The translations under genes and the position numbers were made by a program. A stretch of 64,000 nt of DNA, from positions 3,442,501-3,506,500 of the forward strand of contig NZ_CP120849.1 in the NCBI RefSeq assembly GCF_029581355.1, read 5' to 3'. This DNA is from Parabacteroides chongii (GTDB taxonomy: Bacteria > Bacteroidota > Bacteroidia > Bacteroidales > Tannerellaceae). Below the pieces are notes generated by a model that ran no database searches, was not told the origin of the DNA, and worked only from the letters and a program-made list of their open reading frames with translations. This document shows positions 7,085 through 16,418 of the stretch, one piece after another; position 1 is the first letter of the stretch; each line of letters opens with the position of its first letter.

Positions 7085-10000
7085 TTATAATTGTTCCAGA
7101 TGATTCAACCTTGCGATCTTACGGCGGCGGCGTTTTACACCGTTTCCGGCAAATACGCAATATACCGTCGGTACGATAACCAGTGTGATCAAAGTGGATA
7201 CTGAAAGTCCCCATGCAACCGTCATACCCATCGAGCGCCACATTTCAGCACCTTCACCTGTACCGATAGCCATCGGGATCATACCGAGTACGGTAGTCAG
7301 GGTGGTCATCAATACCGGACGGAGACGGGATTTACCGGCAGCAACTGCAGCAGTAAGAATACTCATTCCGCGTTCGCGGCACAGGATCGTGTAGTCGATC
7401 AGTACGATACCGTTCTTTACAACGATACCCATCAACATGATTACACCGATCAAAGCCATCACCCCGAGTGGTGTCTGTGTGATTGCCAATCCCAGAATTA
7501 CACCAGTAAAGGCGAACGGGATGGAGAACATGATCACGAACGGGTCGGTCAACGATTCGAACTGGGCTGCCATCACAATAAATACCAGGATGATGATCAA
7601 TACCATCAATATACCCAGGTCGGTAAATGTATCCTGCTGGTCTTCGAATGTACCTCCCAGCTGCCAGCTTACATCAGACGGGATATCCATCTTCTTCAGC
7701 TCGGATTGAACGGCAGACACCAGGTCGCTTAATGCAGCACCCTGACCGACAACGGCAGATACTGTGATAAGACGTTCACGGTTTTTACGTTCGATAGTCG
7801 GCGGTGTCATACGTTCTACAACTTTACCTACATCGCGGATACGAACCCCTTGTCCGGCATTGTTATAGATCATGATATTTTCGATATCTTCGATAGACTG
7901 GCGGAATTCGGGAGCATAACGTACTTTGATATCATACTCGTCACCGTCTTCACGATACTTGGAAGCGGTGGAACCGTTGATACGGTTACGCAGGTATAAA
8001 GAGGCTGTCGTAACGTTCAGGCCGTTCATTGCCAGTTTTTCGCGGTCGAAGTCTACCTGGTATTCCGGGATATAATCTTTACGGCTGATGTTAACCTGTG
8101 AACATCCCTTCAATCCTTCCAGACGTCTTGACAGATCTGCTGCAACAGCATCGGTCTTGGCAAAGTCGAAACCGTAGATTTCAATATCCACAGCGTTCTC
8201 ACCACCCATAGAGCCGGACTGGCCGCCGGCCAAAACCTTGTACTCTTTAATCTCGGAGTATTCAGCCAAATCCTGACGCATTATATCACAAATCTCGATC
8301 AATCCTCTTTCACGGTCGCCGACACTGCTCAGGTTGACATTCATTTCAATAATGTGCGAACCGTTGTCGCTCAACTGGGCAAATGTGTTATCCGTATCAG
8401 CCTGTCCTTCGGTGAAGTTCAGTACCAGAATTTCCGGATATTTCTCACGGAACTGTTTGTCGATACGCAAAGCCAGATCGCGTGTGATCTCCTGGCGGGT
8501 ACCGATGGGCATTTCGATCGTGATACCGATACGGGCATTATCCTGGGTCGGGAAGAACTCAGTCTTAATCATAGGGATCATCATCATGCTGCCTGCAAAG
8601 ATCAGGAAGGCACCGGCAATAACTGTTTTACGATGACGTACTGCCCAGTCCAGGAAACGTGCATAAGCAACATCCAGTGCATTCAGTGCCTTTTCAATAG
8701 GAGTGAAGAACAAAACGTACAGACGTCCTTTCTTCGGATCGAGACGTAACAACTGCGAACAAAGCATCGGTGTCAAAGTCAAAGCTCCGACTGTCGATAC
8801 GATCATGATGATACTAACGATCCAGCCTAACTGTTTGAAAAGGATACCGGCCATACCGGTCACCATTGTCAATGGCAGGAATACTGCCAACATAGTCAAT
8901 GTGGAAGCAATTACGGATATAGCTACCTCGTTGGTCGCGTGTACGGCTGCCTGCTTCGGTTTACTACCTCTTTCAATATGCGTCGTGACATTCTCCAATA
9001 CCACAATGGCGTCATCCACCACCATACCGATTGCAATAGACAATGAACTTAACGAGATAATGTTCAGTGTATTGCCGGATGCCAGCAAGTAGGCGAATGC
9101 GGCGATCAGTGAGATCGGGATCGTCAGGATAATGATAAATGTCGCTCTCCAGCGTCCCAGGAAGATGAATACCACCAACATAACGACAATGAAAGTGATC
9201 ATGATCGTTTCCTGCAAACTGTCGATTGTATTCAGGATGTTGGTCGAGGTATCGACGATCACACCCAGTTGTACGTCGGATGGCAAACTGGCCTGTATTT
9301 CCGGCAGTTTTTCGTGAACTTTCTTAGCGATATTCACCGAGTTTGCTCCGGACTGCTTCTGGATAACGATCATACCCCCCTTACCTCCGTTGTTGAAGGT
9401 TTCCTGGGCACGTTCTTCGATATAGTCTTTTACCTGTGCAACGTCGCGCAGATACACATTCTTACCGTTATTGCTTCCTACCACTAGGTCCAGCATTTGG
9501 TTGGCATTGGTAAATTCACCTTGTACACGGAGCGTATAGGTGTTTGAACCGATATCTATGCTACCACCCGGCGTATTGCGGTTCTCCTGTGCAATGATAG
9601 AGGAGATTCCCTCGATGGTCAGCCCGTAAGCTTCCAATTTGTAAGGGTCGCAATATACCTGTACTTCACGGATCGGAGCACCGGAAATAGATACGGCACC
9701 TACTCCGCTGATACGTGCCAGCGGGTTGGATACTTTATCGTCCAGGATTTTGTAAAGGGCGTTGGTACTTTCCTCTGCTGTTACCGAAAGCAACAGGATT
9801 GGAATATCGTCGGTACCGAACTTAAAGATGATCGGGTTTTCCACGTCATCCGGCAGAGACGATTCTACGATGTCCAGTTTATCCCGGACGTCGTTGGTCG
9901 CGACATCGATATCGGTACCATATTCAAATTCCAGTGTAACGATAGAGATGTTTTCGCGAGACTGTGAGGTGATGTGTTTCAAGTCACTCACGCTGTTCAA

Positions 10001-10210
10001 TACGTTCTCCAATGGTTTGGATACGTTCATTTCAATATCGGTGGCGCTGGCTCCGGGGTAGGCCGTCATGACCATGATCATGTTGGTCTCGATCTCCGGG
10101 AGCAAGTCGACTGATAATCGGGTTAAGGAAAAAAGTCCCATAATCACCACAGCCACGAATACGAGGGCGGTGGTTACCGGCTTTTTTACCGCTGTTGCAT
10201 ATAAACTCAT
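7085..10210 (-). CDS. RND efflux transporter, AcrB/HAE1 type inner-membrane subunit
   Basis: 1041 aa, full length for an HAE-type RND pump. TM1 is near residues 13-30, followed by two large periplasmic loops and the 12-helix layout. The proton-relay Asp pair is in GMVVDDAIVVLENV. The hallmark SIPISLIAAFAYLLASGN-type segment of TM3 is present and the C-terminal TM block ends with a basic tail. It exports amphiphiles such as drugs, detergents and bile acids, driven by proton flow. The adaptor gene lies 13 bases upstream. Being co-directional with steroid-reducing enzymes, it may export bile acids or their products. Confidence 0.95.
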   Translation of the reverse strand: MSLYATAVKKPVTTALVFVAVVIMGLFSLTRLSVDLLPEIETNMIMVMTAYPGASATDIEMNVSKPLENVLNSVSDLKHITSQSRENISIVTLEFEYGTDIDVATNDVRDKLDIVESSLPDDVENPIIFKFGTDDIPILLLSVTAEESTNALYKILDDKVSNPLARISGVGAVSISGAPIREVQVYCDPYKLEAYGLTIEGISSIIAQENRNTPGGSIDIGSNTYTLRVQGEFTNANQMLDLVVGSNNGKNVYLRDVAQVKDYIEERAQETFNNGGKGGMIVIQKQSGANSVNIAKKVHEKLPEIQASLPSDVQLGVIVDTSTNILNTIDSLQETIMITFIVVMLVVFIFLGRWRATFIIILTIPISLIAAFAYLLASGNTLNIISLSSLSIAIGMVVDDAIVVLENVTTHIERGSKPKQAAVHATNEVAISVIASTLTMLAVFLPLTMVTGMAGILFKQLGWIVSIIMIVSTVGALTLTPMLCSQLLRLDPKKGRLYVLFFTPIEKALNALDVAYARFLDWAVRHRKTVIAGAFLIFAGSMMMIPMIKTEFFPTQDNARIGITIEMPIGTRQEITRDLALRIDKQFREKYPEILVLNFTEGQADTDNTFAQLSDNGSHIIEMNVNLSSVGDRERGLIEICDIMRQDLAEYSEIKEYKVLAGGQSGSMGGENAVDIEIYGFDFAKTDAVAADLSRRLEGLKGCSQVNISRKDYIPEYQVDFDREKLAMNGLNVTTASLYLRNRINGSTASKYREDGDEYDIKVRYAPEFRQSIEDIENIMIYNNAGQGVRIRDVGKVVERMTPPTIERKNRERLITVSAVVGQGAALSDLVSAVQSELKKMDIPSDVSWQLGGTFEDQQDTFTDLGILMVLIIILVFIVMAAQFESLTDPFVIMFSIPFAFTGVILGLAITQTPLGVMALIGVIMLMGIVVKNGIVLIDYTILCRERGMSILTAAVAAGKSRLRPVLMTTLTTVLGMIPMAIGTGEGAEMWRSMGMTVAWGLSVSTLITLVIVPTVYCVFAGNGVKRRRRKIARLNHLEQL

Positions 10211-10223
10211 ATAGTATTATTTC

Positions 10224-11276
10224 TTACTTGTCAATTTCTACTTCCATTCCATTACTCAAACGGTTCTGACCGGTTATTACTACCTGGTCGCCATTTTCTA
10301 CGCCGGATACGATCTCATATTTGTTTCCCATGCGGCGTCCCAGTTCTACCTTCTGGTAGGATACTTTTCCATCTTTGTAAACATAGATGTAGCGGTCACC
10401 CGATCCGGATTGTTTTACAATGGACTGGTCCGGTGCAACTACGTGGTTACGTGTACCGAAATTCATCGTTGTACGTGCAAACATTCCTGGACGTACGCGT
10501 TCGTCGGTGTTGGCAATCTTAATCTCTACCGGGAAAGTACGGGTGGAAGAATCTATGGTCGGGTAGACCAGGCTTACTTTGCCTTTGAATACTTCGTCGC
10601 CATATACATCCAGCTTGATATCTACTTCATTGCCTTTCTTCACTTGTGTGAAATAACTTTCGGAAACGTTCACGAACAGTTTGACCGGGCGGATCTGTTC
10701 TACTGTATATATAGGATCACCACCGCTGTACATATCGCCGCTGTCGTAATTACGGGCAGTGATGATACCGCTGATCGGACTTAGCAACTGAGTGTTATCC
10801 TGCAGGTTCTTATAACTTGCGCGGCTTACGTCCAACTGTGTTTTCTGGGCATCCCAGGCCGATTTGGAAGCTCCGCCGACTTTATACAATTCGTCGATGC
10901 GCTTGAATTCAATTTCCTGATTGTCCAATTGTATTTTGGCCTGTTTCAGGTTTGTTTCGTCCATCTTGACAAGTACCTGGCCTTCTTTTACATGGTCACC
11001 CACTTCTGCGAACAGCTTCTCAATACGAACCGGAGACTGAGGCGCAATGTTGTTCTTTATGTTTGCCTCTACGGTTGCAGTAAATTCCGCCAGCTGGTCT
11101 ACATCCTGAGCCGATACCTGCTCAATCTTCACTTTTACTTTTTCATCATGGGTATCTGCCTCAGAGTCTTTCTTTTCACCTGTACATGACATCAGCAGGG
11201 CTAATGTTACGAGCGGTACAACTTTCAGCATTTCACGTGTTTTCATATTGTAAACTGTTTTTATTTTTGTTCTCAT
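10224..11276 (-). CDS. RND efflux periplasmic adaptor (membrane fusion protein), lipoprotein
   Basis: 350 aa from 11276. The start at 11246 (MKTREMLKVVPLVTLALLMSC) gives a cleaner lipoprotein signal with the lipid-attachment Cys in LLMSC. Adaptor features are present: a lipoyl half-motif around APQSPVRIEKLFAEVGDHVKEG, a helical hairpin, then LLSPISGIITARNY and the beta-barrel domain. It links the RND pump to the TolC channel. It lies 9 bases after the TolC gene and 13 before the pump gene. Confidence 0.93.
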   Translation of the reverse strand: MRTKIKTVYNMKTREMLKVVPLVTLALLMSCTGEKKDSEADTHDEKVKVKIEQVSAQDVDQLAEFTATVEANIKNNIAPQSPVRIEKLFAEVGDHVKEGQVLVKMDETNLKQAKIQLDNQEIEFKRIDELYKVGGASKSAWDAQKTQLDVSRASYKNLQDNTQLLSPISGIITARNYDSGDMYSGGDPIYTVEQIRPVKLFVNVSESYFTQVKKGNEVDIKLDVYGDEVFKGKVSLVYPTIDSSTRTFPVEIKIANTDERVRPGMFARTTMNFGTRNHVVAPDQSIVKQSGSGDRYIYVYKDGKVSYQKVELGRRMGNKYEIVSGVENGDQVVITGQNRLSNGMEVEIDK

Positions 11277-11285
11277 TCTTGTTTC

Positions 11286-12677
11286 TTAATTCGTTTGTTC
11301 CTGACCTAAAACTTTTTCCATATCCGATTTAGCTACCATATAATTGTAGATGGACTGGTTCAGATTCAGTTTCGCTTGTGTCAGTGCCAGTTCCGCATCG
11401 TTCATTTCAAGCAATGTTCCGGCTCCTGTGTCATAGCGCTTCTGGGCGATCTTATATCCTTTGTTTGCCTGTTCGACACCTTTCTGGGCGGCATCGAATT
11501 GTTTCACGCAGGTTTTCATATTATCCAGATATTGTTTGATAGCCAACTGCAGGTTGCGTTTCGTATCGTCGCGCTGTAAATCCATCTGATGCATGGATAC
11601 CTGCGTCTGCTTGATCTTATGATATTTGCTGCCTCCGGAAAAGATAGGGACCGTAAGCGATACACCGACAATCGAGTAAGGAGTCCAGTTATAGTTCTTG
11701 AACTTGAAATCATTGTTCATGGCATTCCACTGGTACATACCTGTGAGCGATAATGTAGGCAGATAGTCGAACTTCTGCATGGTCAAAGTCTTTTTCAACT
11801 GTTGCATCTGCAGATCGATCTGTTTCAAATCGGTGTTGCCTGCCAATGTCGTATCGGTTGCCATATAGTCCGCAAACAGGACTGATTCGAAATCGGCCAG
11901 TTCTCCTTCGCAGTCGATAGCCATTTCTAGATCCATTCCCAGGAGTGCCTTTAATTGCCATTTAGCCAATGTCAGCGAGTTTTCTGCCTGGAGCATATTC
12001 GGTTCACTGTTCTTTACGGTCACGTCTGCACGGATCAGATCGTATTCGGCTACCGTTCCCTGGTCATATTTCTTTTTGATATCCAGATAGTTTTCCATCG
12101 CGTTGTCATAGCTTTCCTTGAAAACACGATAAGAATCGTTTGCCAGTAAAACGGCATAGAAACCTTTCTTTACCTGGTTTACCATCGATATTTTGGATGA
12201 CCGTGCCTGCTCTATAGACAGTTCCACGTCGAGGGCGGATATGCTGAGGCTTTTCCATAATGTAGCGTTGACAAGGGGCATCGATAGATTGAAGCCGGTA
12301 GTCCAGTTGTTATCACGGCCAACCTCAATACCTTTGCTCATATCGATACCTTCCATACCGGGCGTCGATTCGTCACTGCCGCCACCCATATCGAAACCAT
12401 CCATATACATCACCTGCTTTTTCAATGTGCGGGTATAATCGGCTGTAAAATTAATCTGAGGGAACAGAGCGGCATAGGTGCCTTTCTGTGCATACTTTTT
12501 CTTTTCTATTTCTCTGTCTGCGACTTTCACGGTCGGGTTTTCACTCAATGCTATCTCCAATGCTTTTTCCAGGTCGAGCTTCAGGACATCCTGTGCTTTC
12601 ACCGTAGAAAAGACCAAAGAAGGCAGCAACATCATGACTACCCACATCATCTTCTTAGTAATTAATACTCGTTTCAT
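11286..12677 (-). CDS. TolC-family outer-membrane efflux channel
   Basis: 463 aa with an N-terminal signal peptide ending near VKAQD. Two repeated helical hairpins are characteristic: the first around ALSENPTVKVADREIEKKKY, the second near TLTMQKFDYLPTLSLTGMYQW, plus the C-terminal GTLLEMNDAELALTQAKLNL segment. It forms the outer-membrane exit of the tripartite pump encoded downstream. It lies 33 bases after the TetR gene and heads the structural part of the operon. Confidence 0.93.
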   Translation of the reverse strand: MKRVLITKKMMWVVMMLLPSLVFSTVKAQDVLKLDLEKALEIALSENPTVKVADREIEKKKYAQKGTYAALFPQINFTADYTRTLKKQVMYMDGFDMGGGSDESTPGMEGIDMSKGIEVGRDNNWTTGFNLSMPLVNATLWKSLSISALDVELSIEQARSSKISMVNQVKKGFYAVLLANDSYRVFKESYDNAMENYLDIKKKYDQGTVAEYDLIRADVTVKNSEPNMLQAENSLTLAKWQLKALLGMDLEMAIDCEGELADFESVLFADYMATDTTLAGNTDLKQIDLQMQQLKKTLTMQKFDYLPTLSLTGMYQWNAMNNDFKFKNYNWTPYSIVGVSLTVPIFSGGSKYHKIKQTQVSMHQMDLQRDDTKRNLQLAIKQYLDNMKTCVKQFDAAQKGVEQANKGYKIAQKRYDTGAGTLLEMNDAELALTQAKLNLNQSIYNYMVAKSDMEKVLGQEQTN

Positions 12678-12710
12678 TTAAACTAGATTTGATTTTGAAT
12701 AAAATTCCTA

Positions 12711-13328
12711 TTACTCTTCACTTAATAATATGTCCTGCGAGTGTTTCAAAGCATAACGCTCCAAAATCGTCAGGCCTTTCTCTGTGCATATACCCCGGAG
12801 GAAGGTAAACAATACCGTCTGGAATACTTCTGCCACCGAATGGTTCAGAAATGTTTTCGACGGGCGGATCATTTTCAATTGTTCTTTTGCCAGCAAAGCT
12901 AATATTTCGATATTTACATCTTTCTGAAAAACACCTTCTTTAGCTCCCCGATTGAGTAACTTGATACATCTTTTAGTGAAATCCGCTTTGTCTTTCTCAG
13001 CTTGTTCCAATGCTTTCGGATAACGTTTCAGATCATCATAATATTTTTTATTGTACCAACGGGGGCGTTTCATAAAATCTTCGTAGAACAGGACGAAAAC
13101 ATCGAGAGCCGTGTATGGACCTTTTTCCAGTTCGGCAAGTGTGCTTCGCATGCTATTATTATAGGATTTAATAGCTTCCTGTAATAATGTTTCCTTGTCT
13201 TCGAAGAATTCATAGATCGTACGTTTTGAAATACCGATATTCCGGGCAATATCGTCCATGCTCACACTCTTGATACCGTATTGTGAGAACAGATCCAATG
13301 CCGTCGTCATAACTTGTTCTTTTGTCAT
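12711..13328 (-). CDS. TetR/AcrR-family transcriptional regulator
   Basis: 205 aa. The N-terminal helix-turn-helix (about residues 20-45) reads SMDDIARNIGISKRTIYEFF, canonical for TetR. The C-terminal ligand-binding and dimerisation domain is diverse, as usual. It is the first gene of the pump operon and probably represses its own promoter at 13367-13396. Because bile-acid reductase genes close the operon, a bile acid or steroid is a natural candidate ligand, but this is inference. Confidence 0.93.
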   Translation of the reverse strand: MTKEQVMTTALDLFSQYGIKSVSMDDIARNIGISKRTIYEFFEDKETLLQEAIKSYNNSMRSTLAELEKGPYTALDVFVLFYEDFMKRPRWYNKKYYDDLKRYPKALEQAEKDKADFTKRCIKLLNRGAKEGVFQKDVNIEILALLAKEQLKMIRPSKTFLNHSVAEVFQTVLFTFLRGICTEKGLTILERYALKHSQDILLSEE

Positions 13329-13366
13329 ATTTATTTTTTTGAATCACTTGCCATTATGCTCGGTGA

Positions 13367-13396
13367 CAAAGATCTGCCTAATTTAGAAAACTCAAA
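13367..13396 (-). promoter_or_regulatory. promoter of the TetR-RND-steroid operon
   Basis: On the minus strand a TTTTG -33 element (TTTG at 13393-13396) lies 18 bases upstream of the -7 box GATCTTTG (13367-13374), one mismatch from TAnnTTTG. The leader to the TetR start would be about 30 nt. No other good minus-strand promoter is obvious until the end of the operon at 3200. Confidence 0.55.
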
Positions 13397-13502
13397 AGGT
13401 TTATTCTGTTACAGGATTGGTTTGAAACGAAAGGAGTATTTTCTGTTTTGGGCTATATAGGGAGGAAAACTGTGTGAATTGGTGAAAAATGAAACAAACT
13501 TC

Positions 13503-13532
13503 TTTGATCGAATATAAAAATGTCTATCTTTG
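13503..13532 (+). promoter_or_regulatory. promoter of the divergent AraC-type gene
   Basis: TTTG (13503-13506), an 18-base spacer and TATCTTTG (13525-13532) match the Bacteroidetes consensus almost perfectly. The leader to the ATG at 13566 is about 25 nt. It points away from the TetR operon promoter, so the two regulators share a 237-bp control region. Confidence 0.65.
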
Positions 13533-13565
13533 TGCAGACTATAATGATGAGTAAAATATAAAATT

Positions 13566-14468
13566 ATGGAAAATCTCCCTTTGATAAAGTTTGCTGAGTT
13601 AAATAAGGGTATAATAATCCGCGATAGTTTCCAGGATATTTTTCTGATAGCCGATATTGATGGCAATCAGGGTGTGGACGACCAGGAAGTGTATGAACAT
13701 ACTATGCCGATGCGGTTGGATGCATTATTGATGGTCTTAGTGCTGGAAGGATCTTCTGAAATAGCGCTGGACTATGTACCTTATACTATAGAAAGCAATA
13801 GTTTTACTATTATTATGCCGACGCATACGATACAGCTTAGTAAGATTAGTAAGGATTTTAAAGGGAAATTACTGGTTATTTCGCGTGAGTTTCTCGATGA
13901 GTGCAATACGGCGAAACGTAGTCCATCGATGGCTAATTATATGCAACTGAGGAAAAATCCATGCACTACTTTTGAACCACAGGAAACTGAGTTGGTAGAC
14001 AATTACATCGAGTTGTTAAGGAGTAAAATAAAGAACCGGGCTCATTTTTTTCAGAAAGAAGTGATGCAGAACTCTTTTGTCGGATTCCTTCTGGAGATAG
14101 CCAATATATTTATGGGAAAAAAAGATGGTCTGTTAATGCCGGCTCTTTCCCGCAAAGAAGAACTTTTCGAACAGTTCCTTCAATTGCTGTTTGAACATTG
14201 TAAGGAGCAGCATGTGGTTACTTTCTATGCAGAGAAGCTTTTTATCACTCCGCAATATCTGTCTTTGATCTTAAAGGAACTGACCGGAAAATCTGCTAAT
14301 AAATGGATTGACGATGCTTTGATCGTTGAGGCGAAGATCTTGTTGAAAGCTCCGCAGGCAACGGTACAGCAAGTCGCAGACATTCTTCATTTTTCCGATC
14401 AGTCTACGTTTGGTAAATTCTTTAAAAAGCATATGGGTATTTCTCCGATGGAATACCGCAAGTCTTAA
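13566..14468 (+). CDS. AraC-family transcriptional regulator
   Basis: 300 aa. The N-terminal half looks like a cupin-type sensing domain (LDALLMVLVLEGSSEIALDY). The C-terminal 100 residues contain the double helix-turn-helix of AraC proteins: YAEKLFITPQYLSLILKEL and VQQVADILHFSDQSTFGKFF, ending KHMGISPMEYRKS. It is transcribed divergently from the TetR-RND-steroid operon, which makes it a candidate second regulator of that operon. Bacteroides relatives are often orphan regulators, so the link is only positional. Confidence 0.9.
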   Translation: MENLPLIKFAELNKGIIIRDSFQDIFLIADIDGNQGVDDQEVYEHTMPMRLDALLMVLVLEGSSEIALDYVPYTIESNSFTIIMPTHTIQLSKISKDFKGKLLVISREFLDECNTAKRSPSMANYMQLRKNPCTTFEPQETELVDNYIELLRSKIKNRAHFFQKEVMQNSFVGFLLEIANIFMGKKDGLLMPALSRKEELFEQFLQLLFEHCKEQHVVTFYAEKLFITPQYLSLILKELTGKSANKWIDDALIVEAKILLKAPQATVQQVADILHFSDQSTFGKFFKKHMGISPMEYRKS

Positions 14469-14480
14469 TATTTTCCTCTT

Positions 14481-14999
14481 TTATCTTTGGCGGAATTTAT
14501 ACCAGTTGATCAATTCTATAACTCCATAGAAGATACTGGCTACGCCAAAGATTACAAATGTGTTCGCCGCAGCTCCGAACGGATAGGCGATGATCATAAT
14601 ACCTGTCAATAAAATCAATGCAGGCATGATGTAGAAACCAAACGGCACTGTACTCCATTTGCGGGCAGATACCAGCATGGCTATTTGCTGAATTCCGGCA
14701 ATAACCAGTAACGCTCCCAGGATATACATTAATATATTGACAAAAAACTCCGGCATGATCACAAGCCATGCTCCGAATAAAATACTTCCGGCGCCGTCGA
14801 TAGGGAACATAGGAGAGGGTTCACCTTCCACTTTCTCCCGTGTGAAATAGTTCAACAAAGAAAACAGGCCGGGTATGATGAAGCAGATACCTATGGCAAT
14901 AACCAAATAGGTAATGGCAGCTTCCGGCCATAAGACCAGTACAAATCCTAAAATCATAGCAAATGCACTTCGTAAAACTGAGTTGTTAATTTTTTTCAT
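14481..14999 (-). CDS. DUF308/HdeD-family membrane protein
   Basis: 172 aa with about six transmembrane helices arranged as DUF308 repeats (MILGFVLVLWPEAAITYLVIAIG and SILFGAWLVIMPEFFVNILMYILG are the repeat starts; note Trp-Pro and Met-Pro at the turns). E. coli HdeD contributes to acid resistance at high density; the role here is unknown. It is monocistronic and converges with the AraC gene. Confidence 0.8.
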   Translation of the reverse strand: MKKINNSVLRSAFAMILGFVLVLWPEAAITYLVIAIGICFIIPGLFSLLNYFTREKVEGEPSPMFPIDGAGSILFGAWLVIMPEFFVNILMYILGALLVIAGIQQIAMLVSARKWSTVPFGFYIMPALILLTGIMIIAYPFGAAANTFVIFGVASIFYGVIELINWYKFRQR

Positions 15000-15217
15000 C
15001 TGAATATCTTTTAGTAGTTCTTTTTATATATAACAACGAAGATACCTCATTTTCTTTTTACGATAAAATAGTATTCGCTTTAATTTGGAAGAAGCGAATA
15101 TAAAACTATAAAAAACATGATATAATCTTAACAACTTTCCCTTTATTTTGTTTTATAAGAAAATGGTCGTAAGACATACTACAAAATAGGAAGTTGAAAT
15201 TTATATTATAAACAAAT

Positions 15218-16228
15218 ATGAGCTTGAAAGAATCGTACTGGAAATATTCCTTGATAATTATTATTCTGGTAATGGGGATAATACTTTTTATTGAATTTAT
15301 CCCGTTCCTGGGAGGGATACTGGGAGCTTTTACCATTTATATCTTATTGCGGAAGCAATTACAATACCTGACAGAAAAGAAACGGCTGAACCGAAGTCTG
15401 GTCGCTATCCTGTTATTGCTGGAAACCATTCTTTGTTTTCTTATTCCGTTGTCGCTGGCAGTCTGGCTGTTCGTTAATAAATTGCAGAATATAAACCTGA
15501 ACCCATCCGAGCTGGTGAGTTCCTTTGAGCATATTGCCGACCTGATCCGTGAGAAGACCGGGTTTGATGTACTTGAAAAAGATAATATAGCCTCCATTGT
15601 ATCTGTATTGCCTAAGGTAGGTCAGGTTTTGATGGGAGGTATCAGTGGTTTTGCTGTAAATGTGGCAGTTCTTGTCCTTATTCTTTATTTTATGTTGATT
15701 GGAGGAAGTAAGATGGAAACATATCTCTATGAGATCCTTCCTTTCAGTAAGGAGAACAAACGTGAAGTGTTGAAAGAGATCAACATGATCGTAACTTCCA
15801 ATGCTATCGGTATTCCTTTACTGGCAATTATTCAAGGAGCTATTGCGATGGTAGGATATTGGATATTTAATGCCCCGAGCCCGTTCCTGTTCGGTTTTCT
15901 AACCTGTTTTGCTACGATTATCCCGGTTGTTGGAACTGCTTTGGTTTGGTTGCCGCTGGTGGTGTATATGGCGCTGACCGGTGATTGGGTGAATGGGCTG
16001 GCTCTGATGGCTTATGCATTGATCGTTATTACCAATGTGGATAATTTGATACGTTTCGTTCTGCAGAAGAAAATGGCGGATACCCATCCATTGATCACTA
16101 TCTTTGGAGTAATTATCGGCTTGTCCCTGTTTGGTTTTATGGGGATAATATTCGGACCGTTACTGATCTCTGTCTTTATACTTTGCTTTAGCATGTTTAA
16201 GAAAGAGTATCTGGATAAGGACAGATAA
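15218..16228 (+). CDS. AI-2E family transporter
   Basis: 336 aa with seven to eight transmembrane helices. The family pattern is clear: an N-terminal helix pair with EFIPFLGGILGAFTIYILLR, a soluble insert (residues about 85-140), then GIPLLAIIQGAIAMVGYWIF, TIIPVVGTALVWLPLVVY and DNLIRFVLQKKMADTHPL with FGVIIGLSLFGFMGIIFGP. Members include TqsA-type autoinducer exporters and Na+/H+ antiporters, so the substrate cannot be read from sequence. Confidence 0.9.
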   Translation: MSLKESYWKYSLIIIILVMGIILFIEFIPFLGGILGAFTIYILLRKQLQYLTEKKRLNRSLVAILLLLETILCFLIPLSLAVWLFVNKLQNINLNPSELVSSFEHIADLIREKTGFDVLEKDNIASIVSVLPKVGQVLMGGISGFAVNVAVLVLILYFMLIGGSKMETYLYEILPFSKENKREVLKEINMIVTSNAIGIPLLAIIQGAIAMVGYWIFNAPSPFLFGFLTCFATIIPVVGTALVWLPLVVYMALTGDWVNGLALMAYALIVITNVDNLIRFVLQKKMADTHPLITIFGVIIGLSLFGFMGIIFGPLLISVFILCFSMFKKEYLDKDR

Positions 16229-16307
16229 TAGTTGACAAGTGACAGTTGACAGTTTGCGTACAGAATGAATTGCATTAAAGGCGATGTATCGAAAGTCTGT
16301 ATTAAAG

Positions 16308-16385
16308 AACGCAGAATACGCAGACAATATTGATTTTAATAAACATAGTCTGCGGAACTCTGCGTATTCTGCGTCGTCTGCGTTC
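16308..16385. repeat. dispersed palindromic repeat, family P, copy 1
   Basis: The left arm (16308-16324) contains GAACGCAGAATACGCAGAC; the right arm (16348-16385) contains TGCGTATTCTGCGTCGTCTG and ends GCGTTC. It sits between convergent AI-2E and GH35 genes. A second, longer copy with the same core words lies at 27729-27843, so sequence is conserved between copies. A REP-like element or remnant MITE is likely. Confidence 0.75.
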
Positions 16386-16418
16386 AGTAATTGCTATTTT
16401 GATACAGCCTCTTTGATA

